This document shows, piece after piece, positions 1 to 7,860 of a stretch of 64,000 nt of DNA. The notes below the pieces were generated by a model. That model saw nothing but the letters and a program-made list of their open reading frames with translations. It did no database searches and had not been told where the DNA came from. The DNA is from Brevundimonas sp. M20 (GTDB taxonomy: Bacteria > Pseudomonadota > Alphaproteobacteria > Caulobacterales > Caulobacteraceae), in assembly GCF_006547065.1 (NCBI RefSeq), contig NZ_CP041243.1:1751001-1815000 (forward strand), written 5' to 3'. The position numbers and the translations under genes are program-made. The first letter of the stretch is position 1; each line of letters begins with the position of its first letter.

Positions 1-128
1 GCGGCGGTCGCCCGTCCGTCCTTCTTCAGGGTCCGCACCCGCCACATCAGCCGGACGGCGCTGAGGCTATAGGCCATGGCGATGACCCAGGTCACGCCGA
101 ACAGGATCATGAAGGTCTGAAGCGACAT
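1..128 (-). CDS. Small membrane protein, N-terminal part (cut by window edge)
   Basis: The ATG is at 128-126 on the minus strand and the frame is open to the window edge, giving about 42 residues. The first 25 or so residues are hydrophobic (MSLQTFMILFGVTWVIAMAY), followed by a basic stretch containing RLMWRVRTLKKDGR, so it looks like a single-pass inner-membrane protein with a cytoplasmic tail. It is divergent from radA. The family was not recognised and the C-terminus is not visible. Confidence 0.5.
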   Translation of the reverse strand, partial: MSLQTFMILFGVTWVIAMAYSLSAVRLMWRVRTLKKDGRATA

Positions 129-208
129 GGGAACCTATGCGTCATTTTTGGACGTATGGCTCTCGAGGCACCCTGCCCCGGCCCCGCCGATTCCTGTAAG
201 CCAACCCC

Positions 209-1573
209 ATGGCTAGAGACGGCGCAATATATGTTTGTCAGTCCTGCGGGGCGGTGCACGGCAAATGGTCCGGGCAGTGCAGCGCTTGCGGGCAATGGAA
301 CTCCATTGTCGAGGAGAGCCGCTCGGCTCCGCCCGGCGCGCTGAAGCCCGCCGCGACCAGCCGGGCGAAGGGCCTCAATTTCGAGACGCTGCAGTCCGAC
401 ACGCCCGAGCCCCCGCGCATCGTCACCGGCGTCACCGAGTTCGACCGGGTCTGCGGCGGCGGCGTGGTGCCGGGCTCGGCCCTGCTTCTGAGCGGCGACC
501 CCGGCGTCGGCAAGTCGACCCTGCTGCTGGAAGTGGCCGCCAGGGCCGCCCTCGCCGGGCGCCGCGTCGCCTATATCTCCGGCGAGGAGGCGGTGGAGCA
601 GATCCGCTCCCGCGCCCGCCGCATGGGCTTTGAAAAGGCGCCGGTCGAGCTGGCCTCGGCCACGGCCCTGCGCGACATCCTCGGCACGCTGAAGCGCGAG
701 AAATTCGACATCGTCATCGTCGATTCGATCCAGACCCTCTGGTCCGACGTTCATGAGGCCGGGCCGGGTTCGGTCACCCAGGTCCGGGCCTGCGCCAGCG
801 AGATGGTGCGGCTGGCCAAGTCGGGCGGCCCGGCGGTCATTCTGGTCGGCCACGTCACCAAGGACGGCCAGGTCGCCGGTCCCCGGGTGGTCGAGCACAT
901 GGTCGATGCGGTTCTGAGCTTCGAGGGCGAGCGCGGCTATCCCTTCCGCATCCTGCGCGCGGGCAAGAACCGCTTCGGGGCCACCGACGAGATCGGGGTG
1001 TTCGAGATGGGCGACGGCGGACTGCGCGAGGTCAGCAATCCCTCCGCCCTCTTCCTCGGCGAGGGCAAGGATCGGGCGCCGGGCGCGGCGGTCTTCGCCG
1101 GCATCGAAGGCTCGCGCCCCGTGCTGGTCGAGATGCAGGCGCTGGTGTCCAAATCCGCCTACGGCACGCCCCGCCGCGCGGTCGTCGGCTGGGACACCGG
1201 TCGCCTGGCCATGGTTCTGGCTGTGCTGGAGGCGCGCTGCGGCATCAGCTTCGGCGATCAGGACGTCTATCTGAACGTCGCGGGCGGCCTGCGGATCAAT
1301 GAACCCGCCGCCGATCTGGCCGCCGCGTCGGCCCTGATCAGCTCGGCCATGGACATGCCCCTGCCGCAGGGCTGCGTCGTCTTCGGCGAAATCAGCCTGT
1401 CCGGCGAAATCCGCGCCGTCGGCCGCGCCGAGGCAAGGCTGCGCGAGGCCCAGAAGCTGGGCTTCGATCAGGCCCTGTCGCCGGTCCTGACCGTCAAGGA
1501 CAAGGGCGTAAAGGTCACAGCGGTGAACCGACTCAGCGAAGCGGTCGAACGAATCTCGCAAAACCGCTATTGA
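209..1573 (+). CDS. radA: DNA repair protein RadA
   Basis: RadA (Sms) is a hexameric RecA-like ATPase that extends heteroduplex DNA during recombinational repair. The 454-residue product has the usual family length. A C4 zinc finger (C10, C13, C24, C27) is followed by a Walker A motif GDPGVGKST at 96-104, the RadA-specific KNRFG motif near 253-257, and a C-terminal Lon-protease-like domain. The ATG at 209 places the zinc finger at the very N-terminus, as in known RadA proteins. It is followed 27 bp later by cvpA and then purF, a common alphaproteobacterial order. Confidence 0.97.
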   Translation: MARDGAIYVCQSCGAVHGKWSGQCSACGQWNSIVEESRSAPPGALKPAATSRAKGLNFETLQSDTPEPPRIVTGVTEFDRVCGGGVVPGSALLLSGDPGVGKSTLLLEVAARAALAGRRVAYISGEEAVEQIRSRARRMGFEKAPVELASATALRDILGTLKREKFDIVIVDSIQTLWSDVHEAGPGSVTQVRACASEMVRLAKSGGPAVILVGHVTKDGQVAGPRVVEHMVDAVLSFEGERGYPFRILRAGKNRFGATDEIGVFEMGDGGLREVSNPSALFLGEGKDRAPGAAVFAGIEGSRPVLVEMQALVSKSAYGTPRRAVVGWDTGRLAMVLAVLEARCGISFGDQDVYLNVAGGLRINEPAADLAAASALISSAMDMPLPQGCVVFGEISLSGEIRAVGRAEARLREAQKLGFDQALSPVLTVKDKGVKVTAVNRLSEAVERISQNRY

Positions 1574-1600
1574 GACTGAACGTCCGGGTTTCGAGCGCGC

Positions 1601-2197
1601 ATGAACGGTTTTGACGTCGTCGCCATTCTGGTTCTGATCGCCTCGGCCGCGGCCGGATGGGTGCGCGGGGGCACGCGCGAGATCATCACCCTGTTCAGCT
1701 TCGTGCTGGCCGCCTTCATCGCCCTGATCGCCCTGCCGCTGACGGCTCCGCTGGGCCGGGCGCTGGTCAATCCCGACTGGGCCGGAACGATCTTCGCGGC
1801 CATCCTGACCTTCCTGCTGATCTATTTCGGCATCCGCATCTTCGGCTCGATCCTGTCGAAGCGGGCGCAGGCGCATCCGCAACTCGGCGGCGTGGACCGG
1901 TTCGTCGGCGTCTTCGTCGGCGCGGCGCGCGGACTGGTGCTGCTGGGCGCAATCCATCTGGTGATCGCCGCCGCCATGCCGGGCGAAAGAACGCCGGGCT
2001 GGCTGACCAACGCCGCCGTGCGTCCGCTGACCGCCGGGGCCGCCCGCGCCATCCAGATCATCCTGCCGGGCATCGGCCGGGGCGTGGACGCCCTGACGCC
2101 GGTCGTCTCTTCGTCCGTGAGCAAAGGTTTTTCGGAAGAAGAAGCCTTGCCCTCGCCCCAAACAGACAATACTTCGCCCGCGTCCGCCGCCCGCTAG
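1601..2197 (+). CDS. cvpA: CvpA family membrane protein
   Basis: This 198-residue protein has about four hydrophobic segments, beginning with residues 5-22 and 30-50, and the CvpA-type opening MNGFDVVAILVLIASAAAGW. CvpA is an inner-membrane protein first named for colicin V production. It is usually found next to purF, as here, with purF starting 26 bp downstream. The C-terminal 30 residues are polar and probably disordered. The biochemical role in this organism is not shown by the sequence. Confidence 0.92.
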   Translation: MNGFDVVAILVLIASAAAGWVRGGTREIITLFSFVLAAFIALIALPLTAPLGRALVNPDWAGTIFAAILTFLLIYFGIRIFGSILSKRAQAHPQLGGVDRFVGVFVGAARGLVLLGAIHLVIAAAMPGERTPGWLTNAAVRPLTAGAARAIQIILPGIGRGVDALTPVVSSSVSKGFSEEEALPSPQTDNTSPASAAR

Positions 2198-2223
2198 CGC
2201 CCCTGCTTCATCGGAGCCCCACG

Positions 2224-3738
2224 ATGAGCCGCCTCGACCATTCCATCGCCGCCCCCGTCGTTCATCGGGAGCACCATCGAGACGCCGACGACGACCGTCC
2301 GCGTCTGGAATGCGGGGTCTGCGGCGTCTGGGGCGCGGACACGGACGAAGCCTCCTCCATCGTCGCCCTGGGCCTGCACGCCCTGCAGCATCGCGGTCAG
2401 GAAGCCTGCGGCATCGCCAGCGTCCACGACGCCCGCTTCCACACCGAACGCCACATGGGTCTGGTCGGAGACGCCTTCGGCGGCGCCAATCTGGCGGAAC
2501 GCATGCCGGGTTCGGCGGCCGTGGGCCACACCCGCTACTCCACCGCCGGCGGCAGCTTCCTGCGCAACATCCAGCCGATGTTCGCCGATCTGGACCAGGG
2601 CGGCATCGCCATCGCCCACAACGGCAACCTGACCAACTTCAAATACCTGCACAGCCAGTTGGTCTCGGAAGGCGCCATCTTCCAGTCGACCTCCGACTCC
2701 GAGGTGATCCTTCATCTGATCGCCCGCAGCCGTAAGGCCAAGATCGTCGACCGCTTCATCGACGCGCTGGGCCGGATCGAGGGCGGCTACGCCCTGGTCT
2801 GCCAGACGCGCTCGAAGATGATCGGCGCCCGTGACCCGCTGGGCATCCGTCCGCTGGTTCTGGGCCGGCTTGGCGACGCCTGGGTTCTGGCTTCCGAGAC
2901 CTGCGCCCTGGACACCATCGGCGCCACCTTCGTGCGCGACGTCGAGAACGGCGAGGTCATCGTGATCGACCACGACGGTCTGCGCTCGGTGAAGCCCTTC
3001 CCGGCCAAGGCCGCCCGCCCCTGCCTGTTCGAATACGTCTACTTCGCCCGCCCCGACAGCGTCGTGAACGGCAAGTCCGTCTATGAGGTCCGCAAGCGCA
3101 TGGGGCGCGGTCTGGCCCGCGAATATCCGATCGACGCCGACGTGGTCGTTCCGGTGCCGGATTCGGGCGTGCCCGCCGCCCTCGGCTATGCTCAGGAAAG
3201 CGGCATCCCCTACGAGATGGGCATCATCCGCAGCCACTATCTGGGCCGCACCTTCATCCAGCCCAGCCAGGGCGCCCGTCAGAAGGGCGTGCGCATGAAG
3301 CACAGCCCGAACCGCGAGGTTCTGGCCGGCAAGCGCGTGGTGCTGATCGACGACTCCATCGTGCGCGGCACCACCTCGGTGAAGCTGGTGCGCGCCGTCC
3401 GCGCCGCCGGTGCGACCGAGGTTCACCTGCGCTCGGCCTCGCCGCCGATCCTGTACCCGGACTTCTACGGCATCGACATGCCCGAGCGGGATCAGCTGAT
3501 CGCCGCGAACAAGACGCTGGAAGAGATGCGCGCCTACCTCGAGGTGGACTCGCTCGGCTTCCTCTCGGTCGACGGCCTGTACGGCGCCATGGACGCCGGC
3601 GTCCGCGACAGCGCCAATCCGCAGTTCACCGATCACTACTTCACCGGCGACTATCCGACCCGCCTGCTGGACCGTGAAATCGAGGAAGGCGGCCGCGAGG
3701 ACAATACCCGGCAACTGTCGCTGCTCGTCAGCGCCTGA
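2224..3738 (+). CDS. purF: Amidophosphoribosyltransferase (purine synthesis step 1)
   Basis: PurF converts PRPP and glutamine to 5-phosphoribosylamine in the cytoplasm. The ATG at 2224 gives 504 residues. The open frame extends further upstream but only across cvpA. A pro-peptide of about 29 residues precedes the predicted catalytic Cys30 (CGVCGVWG). The glutaminase domain contains HNGNLTN, and the PRPP-binding loop VLIDDSIVRGTT lies near residues 373-385. The overall pattern follows the pro-peptide type known from Bacillus. However, the C-terminal Fe-S cysteine region reads HYFTGDYPT, without the cysteine of that group. Confidence 0.97.
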   Translation: MSRLDHSIAAPVVHREHHRDADDDRPRLECGVCGVWGADTDEASSIVALGLHALQHRGQEACGIASVHDARFHTERHMGLVGDAFGGANLAERMPGSAAVGHTRYSTAGGSFLRNIQPMFADLDQGGIAIAHNGNLTNFKYLHSQLVSEGAIFQSTSDSEVILHLIARSRKAKIVDRFIDALGRIEGGYALVCQTRSKMIGARDPLGIRPLVLGRLGDAWVLASETCALDTIGATFVRDVENGEVIVIDHDGLRSVKPFPAKAARPCLFEYVYFARPDSVVNGKSVYEVRKRMGRGLAREYPIDADVVVPVPDSGVPAALGYAQESGIPYEMGIIRSHYLGRTFIQPSQGARQKGVRMKHSPNREVLAGKRVVLIDDSIVRGTTSVKLVRAVRAAGATEVHLRSASPPILYPDFYGIDMPERDQLIAANKTLEEMRAYLEVDSLGFLSVDGLYGAMDAGVRDSANPQFTDHYFTGDYPTRLLDREIEEGGREDNTRQLSLLVSA

Positions 3739-3763
3739 GGCATCCGCTTCCGACGCCGACAGG

Positions 3764-4081
3764 CTACCGCGCGTCCTCGTCCGGATGGGGCGTCCAGCCC
3801 GTCCAGTCCTGCGACGTATGGAAGACCCTGTGAATCCATAATCCGCCATCGGGGCCTCCGAGCAGCGAATAGACGATCAGATACGGCGTCCTGAGTACGG
3901 ACTTCTCATACGTGCCCTCGCAATAGCCGGGGCGACCAATGGGCCGCCGGGCCAGCGCCGCGACAGTCTCGTCCAGACGGTCAGCCAGATGATCGGCCGC
4001 CGCCTCGTTCTTCTGGGTCAGGTAGGCGATCGCGGCGTCAAACTGGTTCAACGCCGTGTCGGACCAGCGAACGGACCTCAC
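3764..4081 (-). CDS. ParE-type toxin of a toxin-antitoxin pair
   Basis: This 105-residue RelE/ParE-superfamily protein has a helical N-terminus (RWSDTALNQFDAAIAYL) and the conserved core RRPIGRPG...VLRTPYLIVYSLL, ending in an IHRVFHTSQDW segment. ParE toxins inhibit DNA gyrase; the target here is inferred from family membership only. It begins with GTG at 4081-4079, overlapping the antitoxin stop codon by 4 nt (GTGA), so the two are translationally coupled. The pair sits on the opposite strand between purF and an SDR. Confidence 0.88.
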   Translation of the reverse strand: MRSVRWSDTALNQFDAAIAYLTQKNEAAADHLADRLDETVAALARRPIGRPGYCEGTYEKSVLRTPYLIVYSLLGGPDGGLWIHRVFHTSQDWTGWTPHPDEDAR

Positions 4082-4350
4082 GTCTTTGATCTGGGCCCGT
4101 CTGATCTGTGTCTGTCGATGGTTCCGCGGATGCGAGCCATCGCGTCCTCGTGGGAGACGGTTCGACCTTCGCGGAAATCTTCCCGGGATTGCTCGACCGC
4201 CTCAAGCATTTCCAGTTCCCGATCCAGAAAGGCTTCCATGGCCCGCTCGGCTACCGCGGACGGCGTTCTTTGGGTGCGCTCTGCAAACAGGCCGAGCTTG
4301 GACTTGAGAGATTCACTCACACGCAGGTTCAGCGTTGCAGTCTTGGCCAT
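4078..4350 (-). CDS. ParD-like ribbon-helix-helix antitoxin
   Basis: This 90-residue protein begins MAKTATLNLRVSESLKSKLG, a ribbon-helix-helix DNA-binding N-terminus. The acidic helical C-terminus (EMLEAVEQSREDFREG) would wrap the toxin. The ATG at 4350 is chosen over an upstream ATG because a GGAG ribosome-binding site lies 7 nt before it. The upstream extension would also cross the likely operator. It precedes and overlaps the ParE-type toxin gene. Autorepression is likely through the palindrome at 4371-4385. Confidence 0.87.
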   Translation of the reverse strand: MAKTATLNLRVSESLKSKLGLFAERTQRTPSAVAERAMEAFLDRELEMLEAVEQSREDFREGRTVSHEDAMARIRGTIDRHRSDGPRSKT

Positions 4351-4370
4351 CGCAATCTCCAACAACAACA

Positions 4371-4385
4371 CAATGTAACACATTG
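4371..4385. promoter_or_regulatory. Probable toxin-antitoxin operator palindrome
   Basis: CAATGT-AAC-ACATTG is a perfect 6-bp inverted repeat with a 3-nt centre, 21 bp upstream of the antitoxin start. Ribbon-helix-helix antitoxins commonly bind short TGTAACACA-like palindromes to repress their own operon. That this site is bound is an inference. Confidence 0.55.
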
Positions 4386-4417
4386 ACCCTTCGGCTCGCC
4401 AGACCTACGACGCCGCC

Positions 4418-5173
4418 ATGACTTCCGATCTTCCCCTCAAAGACCGTATCGCCCTCGTCGTCGGGGCCACTCGCGGCATCGGTTACGAAAGCGCGCTCGC
4501 GCTCGCCAAGGCCGGCGCGCACGTCATCGCCACGGGCCGCACCCAGGGCGCGCTGGAAGATCTGGACGACGCCATTTTCGCCGCCACCGGCCAGCACGCG
4601 ACCCTGATCCCGTTCGACCTCGTGGACGGCGGCGGCATCGACCGCATGGGCGGCGCCCTGTATGAGCGCTTCGGCAAGCTGGACATCTGGGTGCAGGCCG
4701 CCGCGACCATGGGCGCCGAGGGCCTGACGCCGGTGTCGAACGCCGACCCGCGCGGCTTCGCCAAGGTCGAGAAGACCAACTTCACCGCCGTCTATCGCCT
4801 GATCCGTTCGCTGGAGCCGCTTCTGAAGGCGTCGGACGCCGCCCGCGTCATCCACCTGACCACCAGCGTCGCCACCGTCCCGCGCGCCTTCTGGGGCGCC
4901 TATGCGGCGACCAAAGCGGGCGCCGAGGCCCTGATGAAATGCTGGGCCGACGAGATCGAGTCCATGCCGATCCGCGTCGCCATCCTCGATCCGGGCCGCA
5001 TGCGCACCCAGCTGCGCGCCCAGGCCTATCCGGGCGAAGACCCGGAACAGAACATCCACCCGTCAGCCATCGGCCCGCTGATCGTCGAACTGGCTCGTCC
5101 GGACCTTGAGCCGCCGCTGACGGTCAGCTTCAAGGAATGGAACGCAGGCCCGCAGGCGTCGGCGCTGGTCTGA
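4418..5173 (+). CDS. SDR family oxidoreductase
   Basis: This is a 251-residue classical short-chain dehydrogenase. The cofactor motif GATRGIG is at about residues 16-22, the structural NNAG motif is replaced by QAAA, and the catalytic Ser (TTSVA) and YAATK are present. The usual substrate-loop and C-terminal segments are complete. It starts just outside the toxin-antitoxin operator and reads divergently from that pair. Its substrate cannot be deduced from the sequence. Confidence 0.88.
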   Translation: MTSDLPLKDRIALVVGATRGIGYESALALAKAGAHVIATGRTQGALEDLDDAIFAATGQHATLIPFDLVDGGGIDRMGGALYERFGKLDIWVQAAATMGAEGLTPVSNADPRGFAKVEKTNFTAVYRLIRSLEPLLKASDAARVIHLTTSVATVPRAFWGAYAATKAGAEALMKCWADEIESMPIRVAILDPGRMRTQLRAQAYPGEDPEQNIHPSAIGPLIVELARPDLEPPLTVSFKEWNAGPQASALV

Positions 5174-5257
5174 TTGACGGAATGCGGCTCGTCCCGGCGA
5201 GCCGCGATCCGTCCCGCGACGATTGAGACGGACCCGGAGGACCGGTCGGATCGGCCC

Positions 5258-5665
5258 ATGTCGATCTATTCCCTCCTCCTCGCTGTTCACATCGCCGGCG
5301 GCCTCGGCGCCGTCCTCATCGGGATCGCGCCTGTCCTGACCCGCAAGGGTGAGCGCGCCCATCGCCTGACCGGCCGAGCCTCCGCCTCCAACTATGTCGT
5401 CATCCACTGGCGCGACCGCGAGGGCCTGCTGCGCGAGACCCTTCAGACGCTGGAAGCCCGCCTCACCCCGCACGGCTTCGCCCGCGGCCACCGCTCGACG
5501 CTGGTGAGCCTCGCGCGGGTGCGGGCGCTGAAGCCCCTGTCCGACGGCGCCTGGCGGCTGACGCTGGACAGCGGAACGGAGCTGGTGGTCAGCCGGTCGT
5601 ATCGGGATGATCTGTTGGCGCGTCTGAAGACGCCTCGCCCTGCGCCTCTTCCCGAACCGTCCTGA
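5258..5665 (+). CDS. Chimeric ORF: DUF2306 N-terminus fused to LytTR C-terminus
   Basis: The 135-residue ORF joins two unrelated pieces. Residues 1 to about 41 (MSIYSLLLAVHIAGGLGAVL, then TRKGERAHRLTGR) resemble the first helix and basic loop of DUF2306 membrane proteins. From about residue 44 the sequence is the second half of a LytTR DNA-binding domain (NYVVIHW, LLRETLQTLEARL, GFARGHRSTLV, ELVVSRSYRDDLL). The rest of the membrane domain and the first part of the LytTR domain are missing. I infer an internal deletion that fused two neighbouring genes, so it is probably non-functional as a regulator. Its end overlaps the convergent gene by 77 bp. Confidence 0.65.
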   Translation: MSIYSLLLAVHIAGGLGAVLIGIAPVLTRKGERAHRLTGRASASNYVVIHWRDREGLLRETLQTLEARLTPHGFARGHRSTLVSLARVRALKPLSDGAWRLTLDSGTELVVSRSYRDDLLARLKTPRPAPLPEPS

Positions 5666-6146
5666 TCGGCTCCGGCAACAGCGGCGGCGTGCTGTCGAAG
5701 AAGGTCAGATGGTCTTTCCAGATGTCGTGTGTCCGTTGGCGCGTCGCCTCGGTGTGGCAGCCCATCAGAACGATGGTGCGGATTGTTCCGCCCTTCACCA
5801 GATCCCACTGCGCATCACAGCGGACCTCGGCATAGGCCTCCCATGCCTTCTGCGCCGCGTTCAGGAGCTCAACCTGCCGCGTCGGCTCATCGCCGTACTC
5901 GCCGGACCCGGCATCCGTGGCCGCTGCCCGTTCCAGGGCCCGATCCAGATAGCGCTGCATACGCGCCTGCTCGGCGTTCACATCCTCAAGCGCACAGACA
6001 TTGAGTTCCAGCGTATTCCCGTCCCGGACGCACCGGGGCTCCTCATGCGCATAGCTCGGGGCTGGCTCCGGCGGTCCGAACAGGGACTCGGCCTGCGAGG
6101 AAGGCGCGACTTGCAGGGCAAGCGACAGCGCGACAGCGAGAATCAT
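5589..6146 (-). CDS. Exported LprI/DUF1311-like protein
   Basis: This 185-residue protein has a signal peptide (MILAVALSLALQVAPSSQA). A lysozyme-inhibitor LprI-like (DUF1311) core follows, with the conserved pattern CVRDGNTLELNVCALEDV and the later pair CDAQWD...MGCHTEATRQR. The four cysteines suggest disulfides in the periplasm. The C-terminus after about residue 150 is proline-rich and acidic, and it overlaps the chimeric ORF on the other strand. The role is unknown; the family name reflects only one member's activity. Confidence 0.75.
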   Translation of the reverse strand: MILAVALSLALQVAPSSQAESLFGPPEPAPSYAHEEPRCVRDGNTLELNVCALEDVNAEQARMQRYLDRALERAAATDAGSGEYGDEPTRQVELLNAAQKAWEAYAEVRCDAQWDLVKGGTIRTIVLMGCHTEATRQRTHDIWKDHLTFFDSTPPLLPEPIRTVREEAQGEASSDAPTDHPDTTG

Positions 6147-6205
6147 CGGCGGGCTCCAGCGGACATCGCCAAGCTAGAGCGAGCCTCGCTCTTGTCGAGC
6201 CTGCC

Positions 6206-7828
6206 CTACTTCTTCGGCGCGTGCTTCTGACCCGTGCGAATTCGGCCCGAGCGGGAGACCTGACGCGCCCCGCCGCGCGCGCCCTTCTGGACGGCGATGG
6301 AGGAGCCGGCCTTCTTGGACGAACTGGCCTTCACGCCCGAGACGACCTTGGGCTGATGCTTGCGGGTCTTCTTCTGCTCCAGCGCCTTGCCCGGCAGGTT
6401 GGACAGCCGCTCCTCGGCCTCCTTGGCCTTCTTCACGCGGCGCGGCGCGGTCTTGGCGTCGCCCTTGTAGCGTTCCGGCCCCGACTTGGCGCCGCCCTCG
6501 GCATAGGGGTTGTCGCCGCTCGACTTGACGATCAGGCGGATCGGCGTGCCGGGCAGGTCGAAGCTCTCGCGCAGCGAGTTCACCAGATAGCGCTTGTAGT
6601 GGTCCGGCATCGCCTCGGCGCGGCTGGCCATCAGCACGAAGGTCGGCGGACGGGCCTTGGTCTGGGCCATGTATTTCGGCTTGATGCGCTTGCCGTCGAC
6701 GGCGGGCGGCGGGTGCCGCTGGGTCGCCATGGACAGCCAGGTGTTCAGGTCCTTGGTCTTCACCTTGACCGACCAGGTGTCATAGGCCTTCAACACCGCG
6801 GGCATCAGGCGCTCGACGCCCCGGCCCGAGTGCGAGGACAGGGCCACGAACGGCGTGCCCTTCAACTGGGGCAGCTTGTCCTCGGCCATGGCCTTCAGCT
6901 TCGCCATGCGGGACTGGGGTTCTTCCTCCAGGTCCCACTTGGACGCGACATAGATCAGCGCGCGCCCTTCCCGCTCGACCAGATCGGCCAGTTGCAGGTC
7001 CTGGATGTCGAAGGCGTTGTCCTTGTCCATCATCAGGATCACCACCTCGGCGAAGGTGATGGCCCGGATGGTGTCGGCGACCGACAGCTTCTCCAGCTTC
7101 TCCTGCACCCGCGCCTTGCGGCGCATGCCGGCGGTGTCGACGAAGCGGATGGCCCGGCCTTCGTATTCCCAGTCGACCGAGATCGAGTCGCGCGTGATGC
7201 CCGCCTCCGGCCCGACCAGCAGACGATCCTCGCCCAGAAGGCGGTTCACCAGCGTGGACTTGCCCGCGTTCGGGCGGCCGATGACGGCGATGCGGATCGG
7301 TTTGTCGGTTTCCTCGACCTCTTCGATGAAGATGTCGGCCGAGGCCGCCAGAATGGCCTGATACAGGTCCGCCATGCCCTCGCCGTGCTCGGCGGAGATG
7401 GCCACCGGCTCGCCGAAGCCCAGCGCATGGGCCTCGCCCACGCCGCCGCCGCTTTCACGGCTCTCGGACTTGTTTGCCAGCAGGATGATCGGCTTGTGCA
7501 CCTTGCGCAGACGGTCGGCGAAGATGCGGTCCAGCGACGTCACGCCCTCGCGGGCGTCCATCATGAACAGGATCAGTTCGGCGTCGTCGATCGCCGCTTC
7601 GGTCTGCTCGCGCATCCGGGCCTCGAGGCTTTCGTCGGTGACGTCCTCGTAGCCCGCCGTGTCGATCAGCGTCAGGTCCATGTCCCCGATGTTGCCGTCC
7701 GCATAGCGACGGTCGCGGGTCACGCCCGGGCGATCATCGACCAGCGCGAGCCGCTTGCCGACGAGGCGATTGAAAAGTGTCGACTTGCCTACGTTCGGGC
7801 GGCCGACGATGGCGACTTTGAGAGCCAT
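6206..7828 (-). CDS. der: Ribosome biogenesis GTPase Der (EngA)
   Basis: Der has two tandem GTPase domains and a KH-like C-terminal domain and acts in 50S subunit maturation. Both P-loops are intact: GRPNVGKST near residues 8-16 and GRPNAGKST near 186. The first domain has the G3 motif DTAGYE and the second DTAGMRRKARV. The 540-residue protein is longer than many Der proteins because of a lysine- and arginine-rich tail of roughly 80 residues. It lies downstream of bamB on the same strand, and yfgM-bamB-der is a frequent gene order. Confidence 0.97.
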   Translation of the reverse strand: MALKVAIVGRPNVGKSTLFNRLVGKRLALVDDRPGVTRDRRYADGNIGDMDLTLIDTAGYEDVTDESLEARMREQTEAAIDDAELILFMMDAREGVTSLDRIFADRLRKVHKPIILLANKSESRESGGGVGEAHALGFGEPVAISAEHGEGMADLYQAILAASADIFIEEVEETDKPIRIAVIGRPNAGKSTLVNRLLGEDRLLVGPEAGITRDSISVDWEYEGRAIRFVDTAGMRRKARVQEKLEKLSVADTIRAITFAEVVILMMDKDNAFDIQDLQLADLVEREGRALIYVASKWDLEEEPQSRMAKLKAMAEDKLPQLKGTPFVALSSHSGRGVERLMPAVLKAYDTWSVKVKTKDLNTWLSMATQRHPPPAVDGKRIKPKYMAQTKARPPTFVLMASRAEAMPDHYKRYLVNSLRESFDLPGTPIRLIVKSSGDNPYAEGGAKSGPERYKGDAKTAPRRVKKAKEAEERLSNLPGKALEQKKTRKHQPKVVSGVKASSSKKAGSSIAVQKGARGGARQVSRSGRIRTGQKHAPKK

Positions 7829-7860
7829 GTCGGCCTTCTAACGCAGTTCGCGGGTTTTGG

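Noticed and set aside
107..2161. 684-residue minus-strand open frame opposite radA and cvpA
   Set aside because: It is antisense to two well-identified genes, has low-complexity composition typical of high-GC shadow frames and no recognisable domain.
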